DNA of 16,670 bases from DASQUK01 sp035697145 (lineage in GTDB: Bacteria; Actinomycetota; Acidimicrobiia; Acidimicrobiales; VFJN01): positions 1 through 16,670 of the forward strand of contig DASSDL010000220.1 in the NCBI GenBank assembly GCA_035697145.1, in the 5' to 3' direction. The translations under genes and the position numbers were made by a program. The notes under the pieces are model-generated. The model did not search any database. It was given only the letters and a program-made list of their open reading frames with translations, and was not told where the DNA came from. Position 1 is the first letter of the stretch; each line of letters starts with the position of its first letter. This document shows positions 1 through 6,769 of the stretch, in pieces.

Positions 1-1
1 C

Positions 2-376
2 TTCACCTACGTCGACCGCAAGAAGGACGCCATGAGGCGGCGCGGCGAGAACATCTCGTCGTTCGAGGTCGAGCAGGCGCTGCTGCGGCACCCGGCCGTG
101 GCCGAGATCGCCGCCATCGGCGTGCCCAGCGAGCTGGGCGAGGACGACGTGATGGTGTGCGTCGTGGCGAAGCCGGGCGAGACGGTCGAGATCATCCCGT
201 TCATGGACTTCTGCCGGGACCGGCTGCCATACTTCGCCGTCCCCCGGTACGTGCAGGTCTGTGCCGAGCTGCCCAAGAACGCCGTGGGGCGTGTCCTCAA
301 GCACGAGCTCCGGGCGCGGGGCGTCACCGGCGCCACCTGGGATCGTGAACGGGCCGGCTACGCCGTCCGACCCTGA
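2..376 (+). CDS. Acyl-CoA ligase (AMP-binding), C-terminal end only
   Basis: This is the last 124 codons of a class I adenylate-forming enzyme; the rest lies before the window. The reading frame is open from base 2. It holds the A8 hinge motif (VDRKKDAMRRRGENISS), then the small mobile C-terminal domain with EVEQALLRHPAVAEIAAIGVP, as in FadD and CaiC-type ligases. These enzymes activate a carboxylic acid with ATP and join it to CoA in the cytoplasm. The MRRRGENIS variant is common in crotonobetaine/carnitine-CoA-ligase-like members. In the A10 motif, where most members have Gly-Lys, this protein reads LPKNAVGRVLKHELR, so Arg stands at the usual catalytic lysine. The end overlaps the next gene by 32 nt, which suggests one transcript. 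Family is certain; substrate is unknown. Confidence 0.9.
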   Translation, partial: FTYVDRKKDAMRRRGENISSFEVEQALLRHPAVAEIAAIGVPSELGEDDVMVCVVAKPGETVEIIPFMDFCRDRLPYFAVPRYVQVCAELPKNAVGRVLKHELRARGVTGATWDRERAGYAVRP

Positions 377-2666
377 CCAGCCCCTCACGGGGCTGCGCGT
401 CGTCGAGCTCAGCGAGCGCGTCGCCGGTGCCTATTGCGGGAAGCTGCTGGTGGACGCCGGTGCCGACGTGATCAAGGTCGAGCCGCCCGCCGGCGACCCC
501 CTGCGGCGCCGGAGCGCGAGCGGGGCGACGCCGGACGGCGACGGTCCGCTGTTCCGATACCTGGCCGCGGGCAAGGTCCAGGACGTGGGCGACCGGCGTG
601 ACCTGCTCGCCACCGCCGACGTCATCGTGTTGACGGCGACCCCCCGGGGCGCGGCCCGCCTGGGCGTGGACCTCGACGCGGTCCGGGCGGCCAACCCGGC
701 CGCCGTGGTGGCGACGATCTCCGACTTCGGTTGGACGGGCCCCTGGGCCGAGCGAGCGGCGACCGAGTTCACGCTCCAGGCATGGTGCGGTGCGACGGGG
801 TTCCGCGGCGTCCCCGAGCGACCACCGGTGTCCGTCGGGGGAGGCGTGGGGGAGTACGTCGGGGGCGTGTGCGCCGCCGCCGGTGCCCTGGCGGCGCGGC
901 GCCGGGCGGCGTCCACGGGCATCGGTGACCACGTGGACGTGTCGCTGCTCGAATGCATGACGCTCGCGATGCAGGCGTTCGAGTGGCTGCACGTGCGGCT
1001 CATGGACCTCCAGGGATTCGCCCGCTCCGTAGAGGTGCCCTCCATCGAGCCGGCGAAGGACGGCTGGGTGGGCACGTCGATGGTGACGGGTCAGCAGTGG
1101 CTCGACTTCTCGGCGATGGTGGGGCAGCCGAAGCTGGCCGAGGACAAGGAGCTGCGGTTCCAGCTCGGGCGGTGGCCGCGTCGGCAAGAGGTCTACGAGC
1201 TGATCCATCCGTGGTTCGCCGAGCGGACGGTGGAGGAGATCGTCGAGACCGCCAGCCTGTTCCGGATCCCCATGGCGCCCCTGGGCAACGGCGCGTCCAT
1301 CCCGGATATGGATCACTTCGTCGAGCGGGGCGTGTTCCAACCGAATCCGGCGGGCTTCCGCCAGCCGCGGCCGCCGTCGCAGATCCGTTCTGTCAGACCT
1401 CAGGCCCCGTATCGGTCCTCGGGTGTGACAGAAGCGGAGCTGCCGCTCGCCGGGATCAGGATCATCGACTTCACCGCCTTCTGGGCCGGCCCTTCGGCCA
1501 CCCACTTCCTCGCCGCCCTGGGCGCCGACGTGGTGAAGGTCGAGTCGATCCAGCGGCCCGACGGCATCCGCTTCGCCGCCGGCCCGCCCGAGGGGACCGA
1601 GCGCTGGTGGGAGCACAGCTGGCTGTTCCACGGCGTGAACGTCGGCAAGCGATCGGTCACGTTCGACTTGACTCGGCCCGAGGGCGTGGATCTCGCCAAG
1701 CGACTGATCGCCGGCGCCGACGCAGTCGTCGAGAACTTCTCGCCCCGGGTCATGGAGGCGTTCGGCCTCGGCCACGACGTGCTGCACGAGGTGAACCCGC
1801 GGGCCGTGGTGGTCCGGATGCCCGCGTTCGGCCTCGACGGCCCGTGGCGGGACCGCGTCGGCTTCGCCCCCACGATGGAGCAGCTCTCGGGCATGGCCTG
1901 GCTGACGGGCTTCCCGGACGGCGCCCCCATGGCACCCCGCGGCGCGTGTGACCCCCTGGCGGGGATCCACGCCGCGTTCGCCCTGGTGGCCGCCCTCGCC
2001 CGGCGCGACCGGACCGGTGAGGGGGCGCTGCTCGAGGTGCCCATGATCGAGGTCGCCCTCAACGTCACCGCCGAGCAGGTCATCGAGCACGAGGTGCACG
2101 GCGTCGTGCTTGAGCGCGAGGGCAATCAGGGGCCGGCGGCGGCGCCCCAGAACGTCTACGCGTGCCGCGGCGAGGAGCAGTGGGTGGCGCTGGCGGTGGC
2201 CAGCGACGACCAATGGGCCGCGCTCCGTGGGTTGCTCGGTGATCCCGCGTGGGCGGCGGCTCCGGCCCTGGCGACCCACCACGGTCGCCGCGCCGCCCAT
2301 GACCTGCTCGACCGGGAGCTGTCGGCGTGGTTCGCGGGTCGGGACCGGGCTGACGTGGTGGACCAGCTGGCCGCTGCCGGCGTCCCGGCGGCACCCGTGG
2401 TGCTGCCCCCGGATGTCGTCGACAACGAGCAGCTGCGGGCGCGGGGCTTCTTCGAGACGCTGGACCATCCCCACACGGGGCCCACGGAGTACGCGGGTCT
2501 GCCGTTTGCCCGGCTACGAGGTGTCGACCGCTGGTGCCGCCGGCCGGCCCCCGCCCTGGGACAGCACAACGACGAGGTGCTGGGCGGCGAGCTGGGCCTG
2601 ACCACGGAGGACCTCGCCCGTTTGCGCGAATCCCAGGTGATCGGCGACTCGCCGGCTGGGCTGTAG
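345..2666 (+). CDS. Tandem-domain CaiB/BaiF (class III) CoA-transferase
   Basis: A 773-residue protein with two CaiB/BaiF family domains, about 14-360 and 366-773; usual members have one domain of about 400 residues. Each starts with the family motif: LTGLRVVELSERVAGAYCGK and LAGIRIIDFTAFWAGPSATH, each followed by GADVIKVE or GADVVKVE. Family members move CoA between carboxylic acids through an aspartyl-CoA thioester. Domain 2 keeps the candidate catalytic residue, D536 in GACDPLAGIHAA. Domain 1 has E170 at the matching place (GGGVGEYVGG), and its NxxKxSxxLDL-type segment is shortened, so it may be non-catalytic. The histidine expected of alpha-methylacyl-CoA racemases is not at the matching position in either domain, so transferase is favoured. 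The GTG at 345 was chosen because it leaves about 13 residues before the first motif; GTG 261 would add 28 unconvincing residues inside the ligase gene. Substrate is unknown. Confidence 0.88.
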   Translation: MNGPATPSDPDQPLTGLRVVELSERVAGAYCGKLLVDAGADVIKVEPPAGDPLRRRSASGATPDGDGPLFRYLAAGKVQDVGDRRDLLATADVIVLTATPRGAARLGVDLDAVRAANPAAVVATISDFGWTGPWAERAATEFTLQAWCGATGFRGVPERPPVSVGGGVGEYVGGVCAAAGALAARRRAASTGIGDHVDVSLLECMTLAMQAFEWLHVRLMDLQGFARSVEVPSIEPAKDGWVGTSMVTGQQWLDFSAMVGQPKLAEDKELRFQLGRWPRRQEVYELIHPWFAERTVEEIVETASLFRIPMAPLGNGASIPDMDHFVERGVFQPNPAGFRQPRPPSQIRSVRPQAPYRSSGVTEAELPLAGIRIIDFTAFWAGPSATHFLAALGADVVKVESIQRPDGIRFAAGPPEGTERWWEHSWLFHGVNVGKRSVTFDLTRPEGVDLAKRLIAGADAVVENFSPRVMEAFGLGHDVLHEVNPRAVVVRMPAFGLDGPWRDRVGFAPTMEQLSGMAWLTGFPDGAPMAPRGACDPLAGIHAAFALVAALARRDRTGEGALLEVPMIEVALNVTAEQVIEHEVHGVVLEREGNQGPAAAPQNVYACRGEEQWVALAVASDDQWAALRGLLGDPAWAAAPALATHHGRRAAHDLLDRELSAWFAGRDRADVVDQLAAAGVPAAPVVLPPDVVDNEQLRARGFFETLDHPHTGPTEYAGLPFARLRGVDRWCRRPAPALGQHNDEVLGGELGLTTEDLARLRESQVIGDSPAGL

Positions 2667-2764
2667 GAGGCAATGACGAACGGCGCGGCACGCCCGAGGC
2701 GATGCCGAACGGTTTCCGTGAACGATTGCCTCGGGCTCGGCGGAGCGTTCGCCATTGCCTCGGG
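2667..2764. terminator. Nested inverted repeats between convergent genes, probable bidirectional terminator
   Basis: The space between the convergent CoA-transferase and GntR genes is filled by repeats. The outer arms are GAGGCAATGACGAACG (2667-2682) and the inverse of CGTTCGCCATTGCCTC (2746-2761), with 15 of 16 matches. The inner arms are CCCGAGGCGAT (2693-2703) and ATTGCCTCGGG (2725-2735), complementary except for one G-U pair. ATTGCCTCGGG occurs again at 2754-2764. The first arm begins right after the TAG stop codon. No clear U-run follows, so termination would be by hairpin or factor-dependent. Position and symmetry support a terminator acting on both strands; function is inferred. Confidence 0.55.
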
Positions 2765-2775
2765 TCGCTAGGTCT

Positions 2776-3612
2776 TTACCCCAGGTAGGCGTCGGGGCCG
2801 CGGCCCGGCAACGGCGCCAGGTGCGACCGCAGCCCGGTGATGTTCACGCGGTGGTCACCGGTGCTGGCGAGCACGTATCGCTGTGACTCGTCGAGGTGCT
2901 TGCGGGCGGTGCGGTGGGCCAGCTCGCGGCTGCCGGCGTCGATGGCCTCGGTCAGGCGGGCGTGGGCCCTCAGCACCAGCTTGCGCAGCTTGACCTCGGG
3001 ATAGTGGCCCTCGGCGTCGATGGTCTCGGCCCACTCCGACTCGAGCGATGACCACAGGGTCTCGAGCGTGCCCACCAGCAGGATCATCGTGGTGTTGCCG
3101 CACGACTCCACCATCTGGTCGTGGAACTGCCGGGCCAGCCGCGTGAACTCGGGGCCGTCGTCGAGGTGGGCCTCCGCCTGGTCGTTCAGCTCGCGGAGCC
3201 GGGGCACCACCGCCTTGGCGCGGTCGTCGCGGGCCGCACAGAGCGCCGCGCAGTCGGGCTCGAGGATGCGCAGGGCCTCGGCGAGGTCGGCCAGGTCGAC
3301 GTGGCGGGACTGCATCACCAAGCCGAGCATGTAGGCGGCATTGCCTGCCTTGGGCGCGTGGACCTCGGCGCCACCGATGTTGCCCCTCCGGACGCTGATG
3401 AGCCCCTCGGTCTCGAGGATGCGCATCGCCTCGCGGATCGAGGGACGGGACACCCGGAACTCGTCGAGCAAGTCGTCCTGCTTGGGGAGCAGGTCGCCGT
3501 CCGCCAGCTCGCCGTCGACGATCCGCGCCCGGAGGATGTCGGCCACCATCTCCGCCACCCGCGGCTGGCTCAGCTGCCGCGTGCGGCCTTGGAACCGGCC
3601 GCTCATCACCAT
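2776..3612 (-). CDS. GntR family transcriptional regulator, FadR subfamily (FCD domain)
   Basis: A 278-residue regulator. Residues about 15-85 form the GntR winged helix-turn-helix, including LLPKQDDLLDEFRVSRPSIR and EAMRILETEGLISVRRGNIGG. Residues about 108-245 form the all-helical FCD ligand domain, with H164 (QFHDQM), H217 (LRAHARL) and H239 (RKHLDE) in the places where this fold usually binds a metal ion. FadR-type members usually repress genes for organic-acid or fatty-acid metabolism and are released by an acid or acyl-CoA. The neighbouring CoA-ester genes make them the likely targets, though this is inferred. The start at 3612 is supported by an AAGAGG ribosome site 6 nt upstream; a second ATG two codons later is possible. 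It converges with the CoA-transferase gene and diverges from a gene remnant at 3690. Confidence 0.92.
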   Translation of the reverse strand: MVMSGRFQGRTRQLSQPRVAEMVADILRARIVDGELADGDLLPKQDDLLDEFRVSRPSIREAMRILETEGLISVRRGNIGGAEVHAPKAGNAAYMLGLVMQSRHVDLADLAEALRILEPDCAALCAARDDRAKAVVPRLRELNDQAEAHLDDGPEFTRLARQFHDQMVESCGNTTMILLVGTLETLWSSLESEWAETIDAEGHYPEVKLRKLVLRAHARLTEAIDAGSRELAHRTARKHLDESQRYVLASTGDHRVNITGLRSHLAPLPGRGPDAYLG

Positions 3613-3689
3613 GTAGGCCTCTTCATCGTCACAAAGGTTTTCACATTAGGGCGTGGTGGACCGGGTGGCCGGCTACTGATCGAGGGAGG
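3613..3689. promoter_or_regulatory. Control region of the GntR gene and the divergent remnant
   Basis: This 77-bp gap is less GC-rich than its surroundings. It has two direct TCACA repeats 12 bp apart (3629-3633 and 3641-3645) in the sequence CGTCACAAAGGTTTTCACAT. On the minus strand, TAATGT (about 3643-3648) could be a -10 box for the regulator, but no good -35 box is visible. No clear GntR palindrome was found. An autoregulatory operator here is plausible because GntR genes often control themselves; the evidence is weak. Confidence 0.3.
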
Positions 3690-3766
3690 ATGGCATCGGG
3701 CGAGCTCGATCCCCGCGAGGTGGAGGAGGCGTTCCGGCACCTGTGGCGGGTCGGTCCGGCGGGGCC
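3690..3766 (+). pseudogene. 5' remnant of a small gene, possibly SnoaL/NTF2-like
   Basis: A short start-of-gene fragment: ATG at 3690 preceded by GAGGGAGG, encoding MASGELDPREVEEAFRHLWR and then VGPAGPQ. This looks like a genuine N-terminus and, from memory, resembles the opening of actinobacterial SnoaL-like (NTF2-fold) proteins, where an E-x-AF-x-x-W-R-x-G stretch leads into the first strands of the fold. After about 25 codons the frame runs into the stop codon of the opposing SDR gene at 3767. From there the frame stays open to 4106, but it is only the antisense of the SDR. The gene therefore seems to have lost its 3' part by deletion or rearrangement. Family assignment is tentative; a chance open frame remains possible. 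Confidence 0.35.
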
Positions 3767-4498
3767 TCAGGTCCGCTCGGCTGACCGCGCCGCCTTGAGG
3801 GCGGCGGCCTCCGGCATCATCGGTTCGCCGGCGAGGGGACCCTCGGCGGCGGCCCGCAGCACGATCTCCGGCAGCACGACGCTGGGGTCGAGGCGATCGA
3901 GGAAGGCGATGACGTCGGCCACGTCGCGAGACTGCAGCACGTGCATGGGGAACGTCACCCGGTCGAGCATGGGGGTGTCGACCGGTGCGGGCGCGACGAC
4001 GTGGACGTTGATCCCGTCGCGGGCCACCTCGGCGGCCAGCGACTGGGCGAAGGCGTTGATGCCCGCCTTGGATGCCGAGTACGCCGATCGGCCCTTCATC
4101 CCCTGAAACCCGGCCGTGGAGGAGATGAAGACGATCCGTCCTCCCGAGGGCATCTTCGGCAGCAGGGATGTCGTGGCCACGAACGCCGAGCGAAGGTTCG
4201 CACGGATAACGCGGTCGAACGTGCTCGGCGCCTCCTTGCGCACGAACGTCCCGTCGAGGATGCCGGCGGCGTGGACGAGGAAGTCGACGTGGTCGACCGC
4301 CGCGGCCACGGCCGCGAACTGCTCCTCGTCGGCGCTGTCGGCAGCGACCCAGCGGGCGCCCAGCTTGTCGGCCGCGTCGCGCAGCCGTTCGGCCCGACGG
4401 GCGGTGAGGACGACGTCATAGCTCGCGGCCGCCAGCGCCTCGCCACATGCGAAGCCGATCCCACCGCTCCCCCCGGTGACGACCGCCACCTTGCTCAT
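3767..4498 (-). CDS. Short-chain dehydrogenase/reductase (classical SDR)
   Basis: A 243-residue oxidoreductase of usual SDR length. The Rossmann nucleotide motif TGGSGGIG sits at residues 8-15, the HAAG variant of NNAG at 76-79, and the catalytic set is N101, S127 (FISSTAG), Y140 and K144 (YSASK). The LTARR sequence after the second strand favours NADP(H), by family rule. It would interconvert a hydroxyl and a keto group; in this setting the substrate may be a hydroxyacyl-CoA or a ring hydroxyl. Translation starts at 4498, supported by AGGAG 6 nt upstream. The start lies 12 nt after the stop of the acyl-CoA dehydrogenase subunit gene, so it is the third gene of a minus-strand operon. SDR class is certain; substrate is not known. 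Confidence 0.92.
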   Translation of the reverse strand: MSKVAVVTGGSGGIGFACGEALAAASYDVVLTARRAERLRDAADKLGARWVAADSADEEQFAAVAAAVDHVDFLVHAAGILDGTFVRKEAPSTFDRVIRANLRSAFVATTSLLPKMPSGGRIVFISSTAGFQGMKGRSAYSASKAGINAFAQSLAAEVARDGINVHVVAPAPVDTPMLDRVTFPMHVLQSRDVADVIAFLDRLDPSVVLPEIVLRAAAEGPLAGEPMMPEAAALKAARSAERT

Positions 4499-4510
4499 CT
4501 ACATCTCCTG

Positions 4511-5470
4511 TCACCCGTTGTGGGCGGCACGTGCGGTTGCGCCGGCGTCGAACAGGCTGTCGAACCCAGTGTGGTCGATGGCGGCCATGAGCTGCTCGGT
4601 GGTGGCCTCGAGCCCGGCCGACAGGCGAAGGAGCGGTTGCGAGTGGCGGCTCAGGATCGACAGGTCGTGCTCGTCGCAGAACCCGATCGCCCCGTGGAGC
4701 TGGTGGCAGGTGCGCAACACTCCGTGGGCACTTTCGAGCGCGTGCGTCCGCAGGGCCAGGGCGTCCACGAGCCGGTCGAGCGGCGCCGCCCACAGTCGCC
4801 ACAGCGTGAAGTGGGCGAGCTCACGCAGCGACTGGACGGCCACGGTGGCGTCGGCGATCTGGAACTGCACGGCCTGGAAACGGGCCAGCGGCCCGCCGAA
4901 CTGGTGGCGCGTGGTGACGTGCTCGACCGCCAGCTCCAGCGCCCGCTCGAGGGTCCCGAGCGTCTGCCATGCGGTCAGCGTGAGCAGCATCGGCACGTCG
5001 ACCGGCTCCGGGTCCTCCGTGTTGGTGGTGGCCATGTCCACCACGAACGGGCCCAACTCGGTTCGGAGCGGCGGACCCTCGGGCCGGCCCTCCCAGACGG
5101 CGCCGTCGATGGCTGCCAGCCGCCAGCGCGAGAACAGGTCGCCATGATCGGCCCGGGGCAGGACCGGATCGATGAGCGCGGCCGGCCGCCGGTCCCGCGC
5201 CCCTGACGCCAGGACCGCCGTCAGCGGATAGGGCAGCGCGCAGCGCCCGGCCATCCGGCAGAGCTCGCCGGCGGCCAGGGCGGTGTCGGGATCGTCGGCC
5301 ACCTCCAGGTCGAGCGCCCCCAGCCGCTCGAGCAGGGGAGCAACCACCTCGACGCGGATGCCAGGCTGCTCCTCGGCGCGGCGGGCCAGGTCCACTCCGC
5401 CCGCATCGGTGAACGCCCGCTGGGCCGAGGCCCCGAAGTCGGTCGCGATCTCGGGCAGCTCGAGGTTCAT
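4511..5470 (-). CDS. Acyl-CoA dehydrogenase family protein, short second subunit
   Basis: A 319-residue member of the acyl-CoA dehydrogenase superfamily, shorter than the usual 380-400. The C-terminal helical domain is clear, with RHQFGGPLARFQAVQFQIAD (188-207) and HQLHGAIGFCDEHDLS (256-271), motifs that contact FAD across a subunit interface. The N-terminal part is poorly conserved, and the SEPDAGSD-type motif seen in its partner is missing. Where isovaleryl-CoA-type enzymes have their catalytic Glu on helix G, this protein appears to have Leu. It is therefore probably the structural or cofactor partner of the upstream dehydrogenase, like the paired FadE subunits of actinobacterial steroid degradation. 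ATG at 5470 overlaps the upstream stop as ATGA, which indicates coupled translation. A longer open frame upstream is a shadow of the partner gene. Confidence 0.88.
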   Translation of the reverse strand: MNLELPEIATDFGASAQRAFTDAGGVDLARRAEEQPGIRVEVVAPLLERLGALDLEVADDPDTALAAGELCRMAGRCALPYPLTAVLASGARDRRPAALIDPVLPRADHGDLFSRWRLAAIDGAVWEGRPEGPPLRTELGPFVVDMATTNTEDPEPVDVPMLLTLTAWQTLGTLERALELAVEHVTTRHQFGGPLARFQAVQFQIADATVAVQSLRELAHFTLWRLWAAPLDRLVDALALRTHALESAHGVLRTCHQLHGAIGFCDEHDLSILSRHSQPLLRLSAGLEATTEQLMAAIDHTGFDSLFDAGATARAAHNG

Positions 5471-6630
5471 CGGGTCTCGCCCGCCAGTGCCGCCCGGGCC
5501 ACGAGCATCCGTTGGATCTCGATCGTCCCCGACGCCACCGTCGCCGCCTGCGCGTAGCGCCAGTGGTCCTCCACAGCTCCGTGGAGCACCGGATGCCGGC
5601 TGTGGCCGTCGTCGACGGCCTGGGCCGCCAGCGCCTCGAGCAGCACCTCGGCCACCTCCTGATCGCAGAGGGTGGCCGCGACCCGAGCGACGCTGGCGTC
5701 GGCGTCGTCCACGATCCCCTTGGCCTGAGCGTCGACGACCCGGTAGCCGAGGACCATGGCCGCCCGGGTGTGGACCCTCGCGCGGGTCCAACGAGCCCGC
5801 AGTGCCGCGGGGAGGTCGGCCCAGCGCTCGCCCAGGGCCTCGCTCAGCAGGGTGAGCAACCGGTCGCAGCGCGCATAGCGGGCGATGCCGATCCGCTCGA
5901 ACTTGAGCACCTCGCGGATCACGTTCCAGCCCTCGTCCACCGGACCCAGGACGTTGTCGGGCCCGACGCGGACCCCGTCGAGAAACAGCTCGTTGAGGTG
6001 GTGCGGGCCCAACAGGTTGGGGATCGGCCGCACCGTGATCCCCGGGTTCTCCATCGGGACCAGGAACATCGAGATGCCCTCGTGCTTGACCGCCTTGACC
6101 GCGGTGCGGGCGGCGAGGATGCACCATTGCGCCATGAGCGCGTACGACGTCCAGACCTTCTGCCCGGTGATCCGCCAGCCCCCGGCAGGGTCGGGCGCGG
6201 CCCGTGTGGCGAGCGAGGCCAGGTCGGAGCCGGCGTCCGGTTCGCTGAACCCCTGGCACCAGATGACGTCACCGGCGGCGATCGCGGGAAGGTGCAGTGC
6301 CTGCTGTTCGGGCGTGCCGAACCGCATGATCGCGGGACCGACCCAGTTGATGCCCATGTACTGCGGGCCCCGCGGCTCGTGGTGCGCCCACATCTCCTCT
6401 CGCACCACGGTCTGCTCCCACACCGAGCTGCCGCCGCCCCCGTACTCCGTGGGCCAGGCCTTCGCCAACAGCCCCTCGGCCGCCAGGAGCTTGCAGAATC
6501 GCTGGGTGATGGCAAGATCCTCGGGATCGTCGGTGAAGGCACCCAGGAAACCCTCGGGCAGATGCTCCCCGACCAGCTGACGCAGCCGCAGCCGCAGGCG
6601 CTCAGCCTGCTCACCAAGGTCGTAGTCCAT
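5467..6630 (-). CDS. Acyl-CoA dehydrogenase, catalytic subunit
   Basis: A 387-residue flavoenzyme that introduces an alpha-beta double bond into an acyl-CoA. Visible motifs are QGFSEPDAGSDLASL (126-140), which contacts substrate and flavin, WRITGQKVWTSYA (152-164), and ASGTIEIQRMLVAR near the C-terminus. The MCAD-type catalytic Glu of the YEGT motif is absent (VASGT instead). E245 in VLKFERIGIA lies where isovaleryl-CoA dehydrogenase and the steroid enzyme ChsE4 keep their catalytic base, so E245 is the likely base. This is the first gene of a minus-strand operon with the short subunit (ATGA overlap) and the SDR. The start at 6630 is the first Met before the MDYDLGEQAERLR helix; its ribosome site is weak (GGGGG about 8-9 nt upstream). 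Its substrate is probably bulky or branched, by analogy with two-subunit FadE enzymes. Confidence 0.92.
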   Translation of the reverse strand: MDYDLGEQAERLRLRLRQLVGEHLPEGFLGAFTDDPEDLAITQRFCKLLAAEGLLAKAWPTEYGGGGSSVWEQTVVREEMWAHHEPRGPQYMGINWVGPAIMRFGTPEQQALHLPAIAAGDVIWCQGFSEPDAGSDLASLATRAAPDPAGGWRITGQKVWTSYALMAQWCILAARTAVKAVKHEGISMFLVPMENPGITVRPIPNLLGPHHLNELFLDGVRVGPDNVLGPVDEGWNVIREVLKFERIGIARYARCDRLLTLLSEALGERWADLPAALRARWTRARVHTRAAMVLGYRVVDAQAKGIVDDADASVARVAATLCDQEVAEVLLEALAAQAVDDGHSRHPVLHGAVEDHWRYAQAATVASGTIEIQRMLVARAALAGETR

Positions 6631-6700
6631 GCGGCCCGCCCCCTAGCGGTGCGATCCGGCGACAGCTGTTGGATCCGCCCCCTCGTCGACCGCCAGTCTA

Positions 6701-6729
6701 ACTAACTTCAGTATCATACATAAGATAGT
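6701..6729. promoter_or_regulatory. 29-bp imperfect palindrome, candidate operator
   Basis: Between the divergent dehydrogenase operon and ligase gene lies an AT-rich palindrome centred on base 6715. In outline it reads ACTA-n-CTT-nn-GTAT-c-ATAC-nn-AAG-n-TAGT, with 11 of 14 paired positions symmetric. Length and symmetry suit a dimeric repressor of the TetR or GntR class. It overlaps a candidate -10 box for the minus-strand operon, so binding there would block transcription. No regulator gene is adjacent; the nearest is the GntR gene ending this locus. Confidence 0.55.
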
Positions 6730-6740
6730 CCCGCCTTCAA
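6713..6740 (-). promoter_or_regulatory. Candidate sigma-70-type promoter of the dehydrogenase operon
   Basis: On the minus strand a TTGAAG -35 box (6735-6740) is followed after 16 nt by a TATGAT -10 box (6713-6718). This would start RNA near 6706 and give a leader of about 75 nt before the ATG at 6630. The -10 box is inside the 29-bp palindrome. It is the best box pair in the region; for the plus strand only TAAGAT (6721-6726), without a convincing -35 box, was seen. Confidence 0.45.
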
Positions 6741-6769
6741 GGTGGGGGGCGGCGACAAGGAGACGTGAC

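Noticed and set aside
324..2474. 716-codon open frame on the minus strand opposite the CoA-transferase
   Set aside because: Composition is rich in Arg, Gly, His and Pro with no recognisable domain; it is the antisense of a clear gene in GC-rich DNA.
2667..2764. CRISPR array
   Set aside because: The repeated units are short, inverted as well as direct, and not evenly spaced; no cas gene is present.
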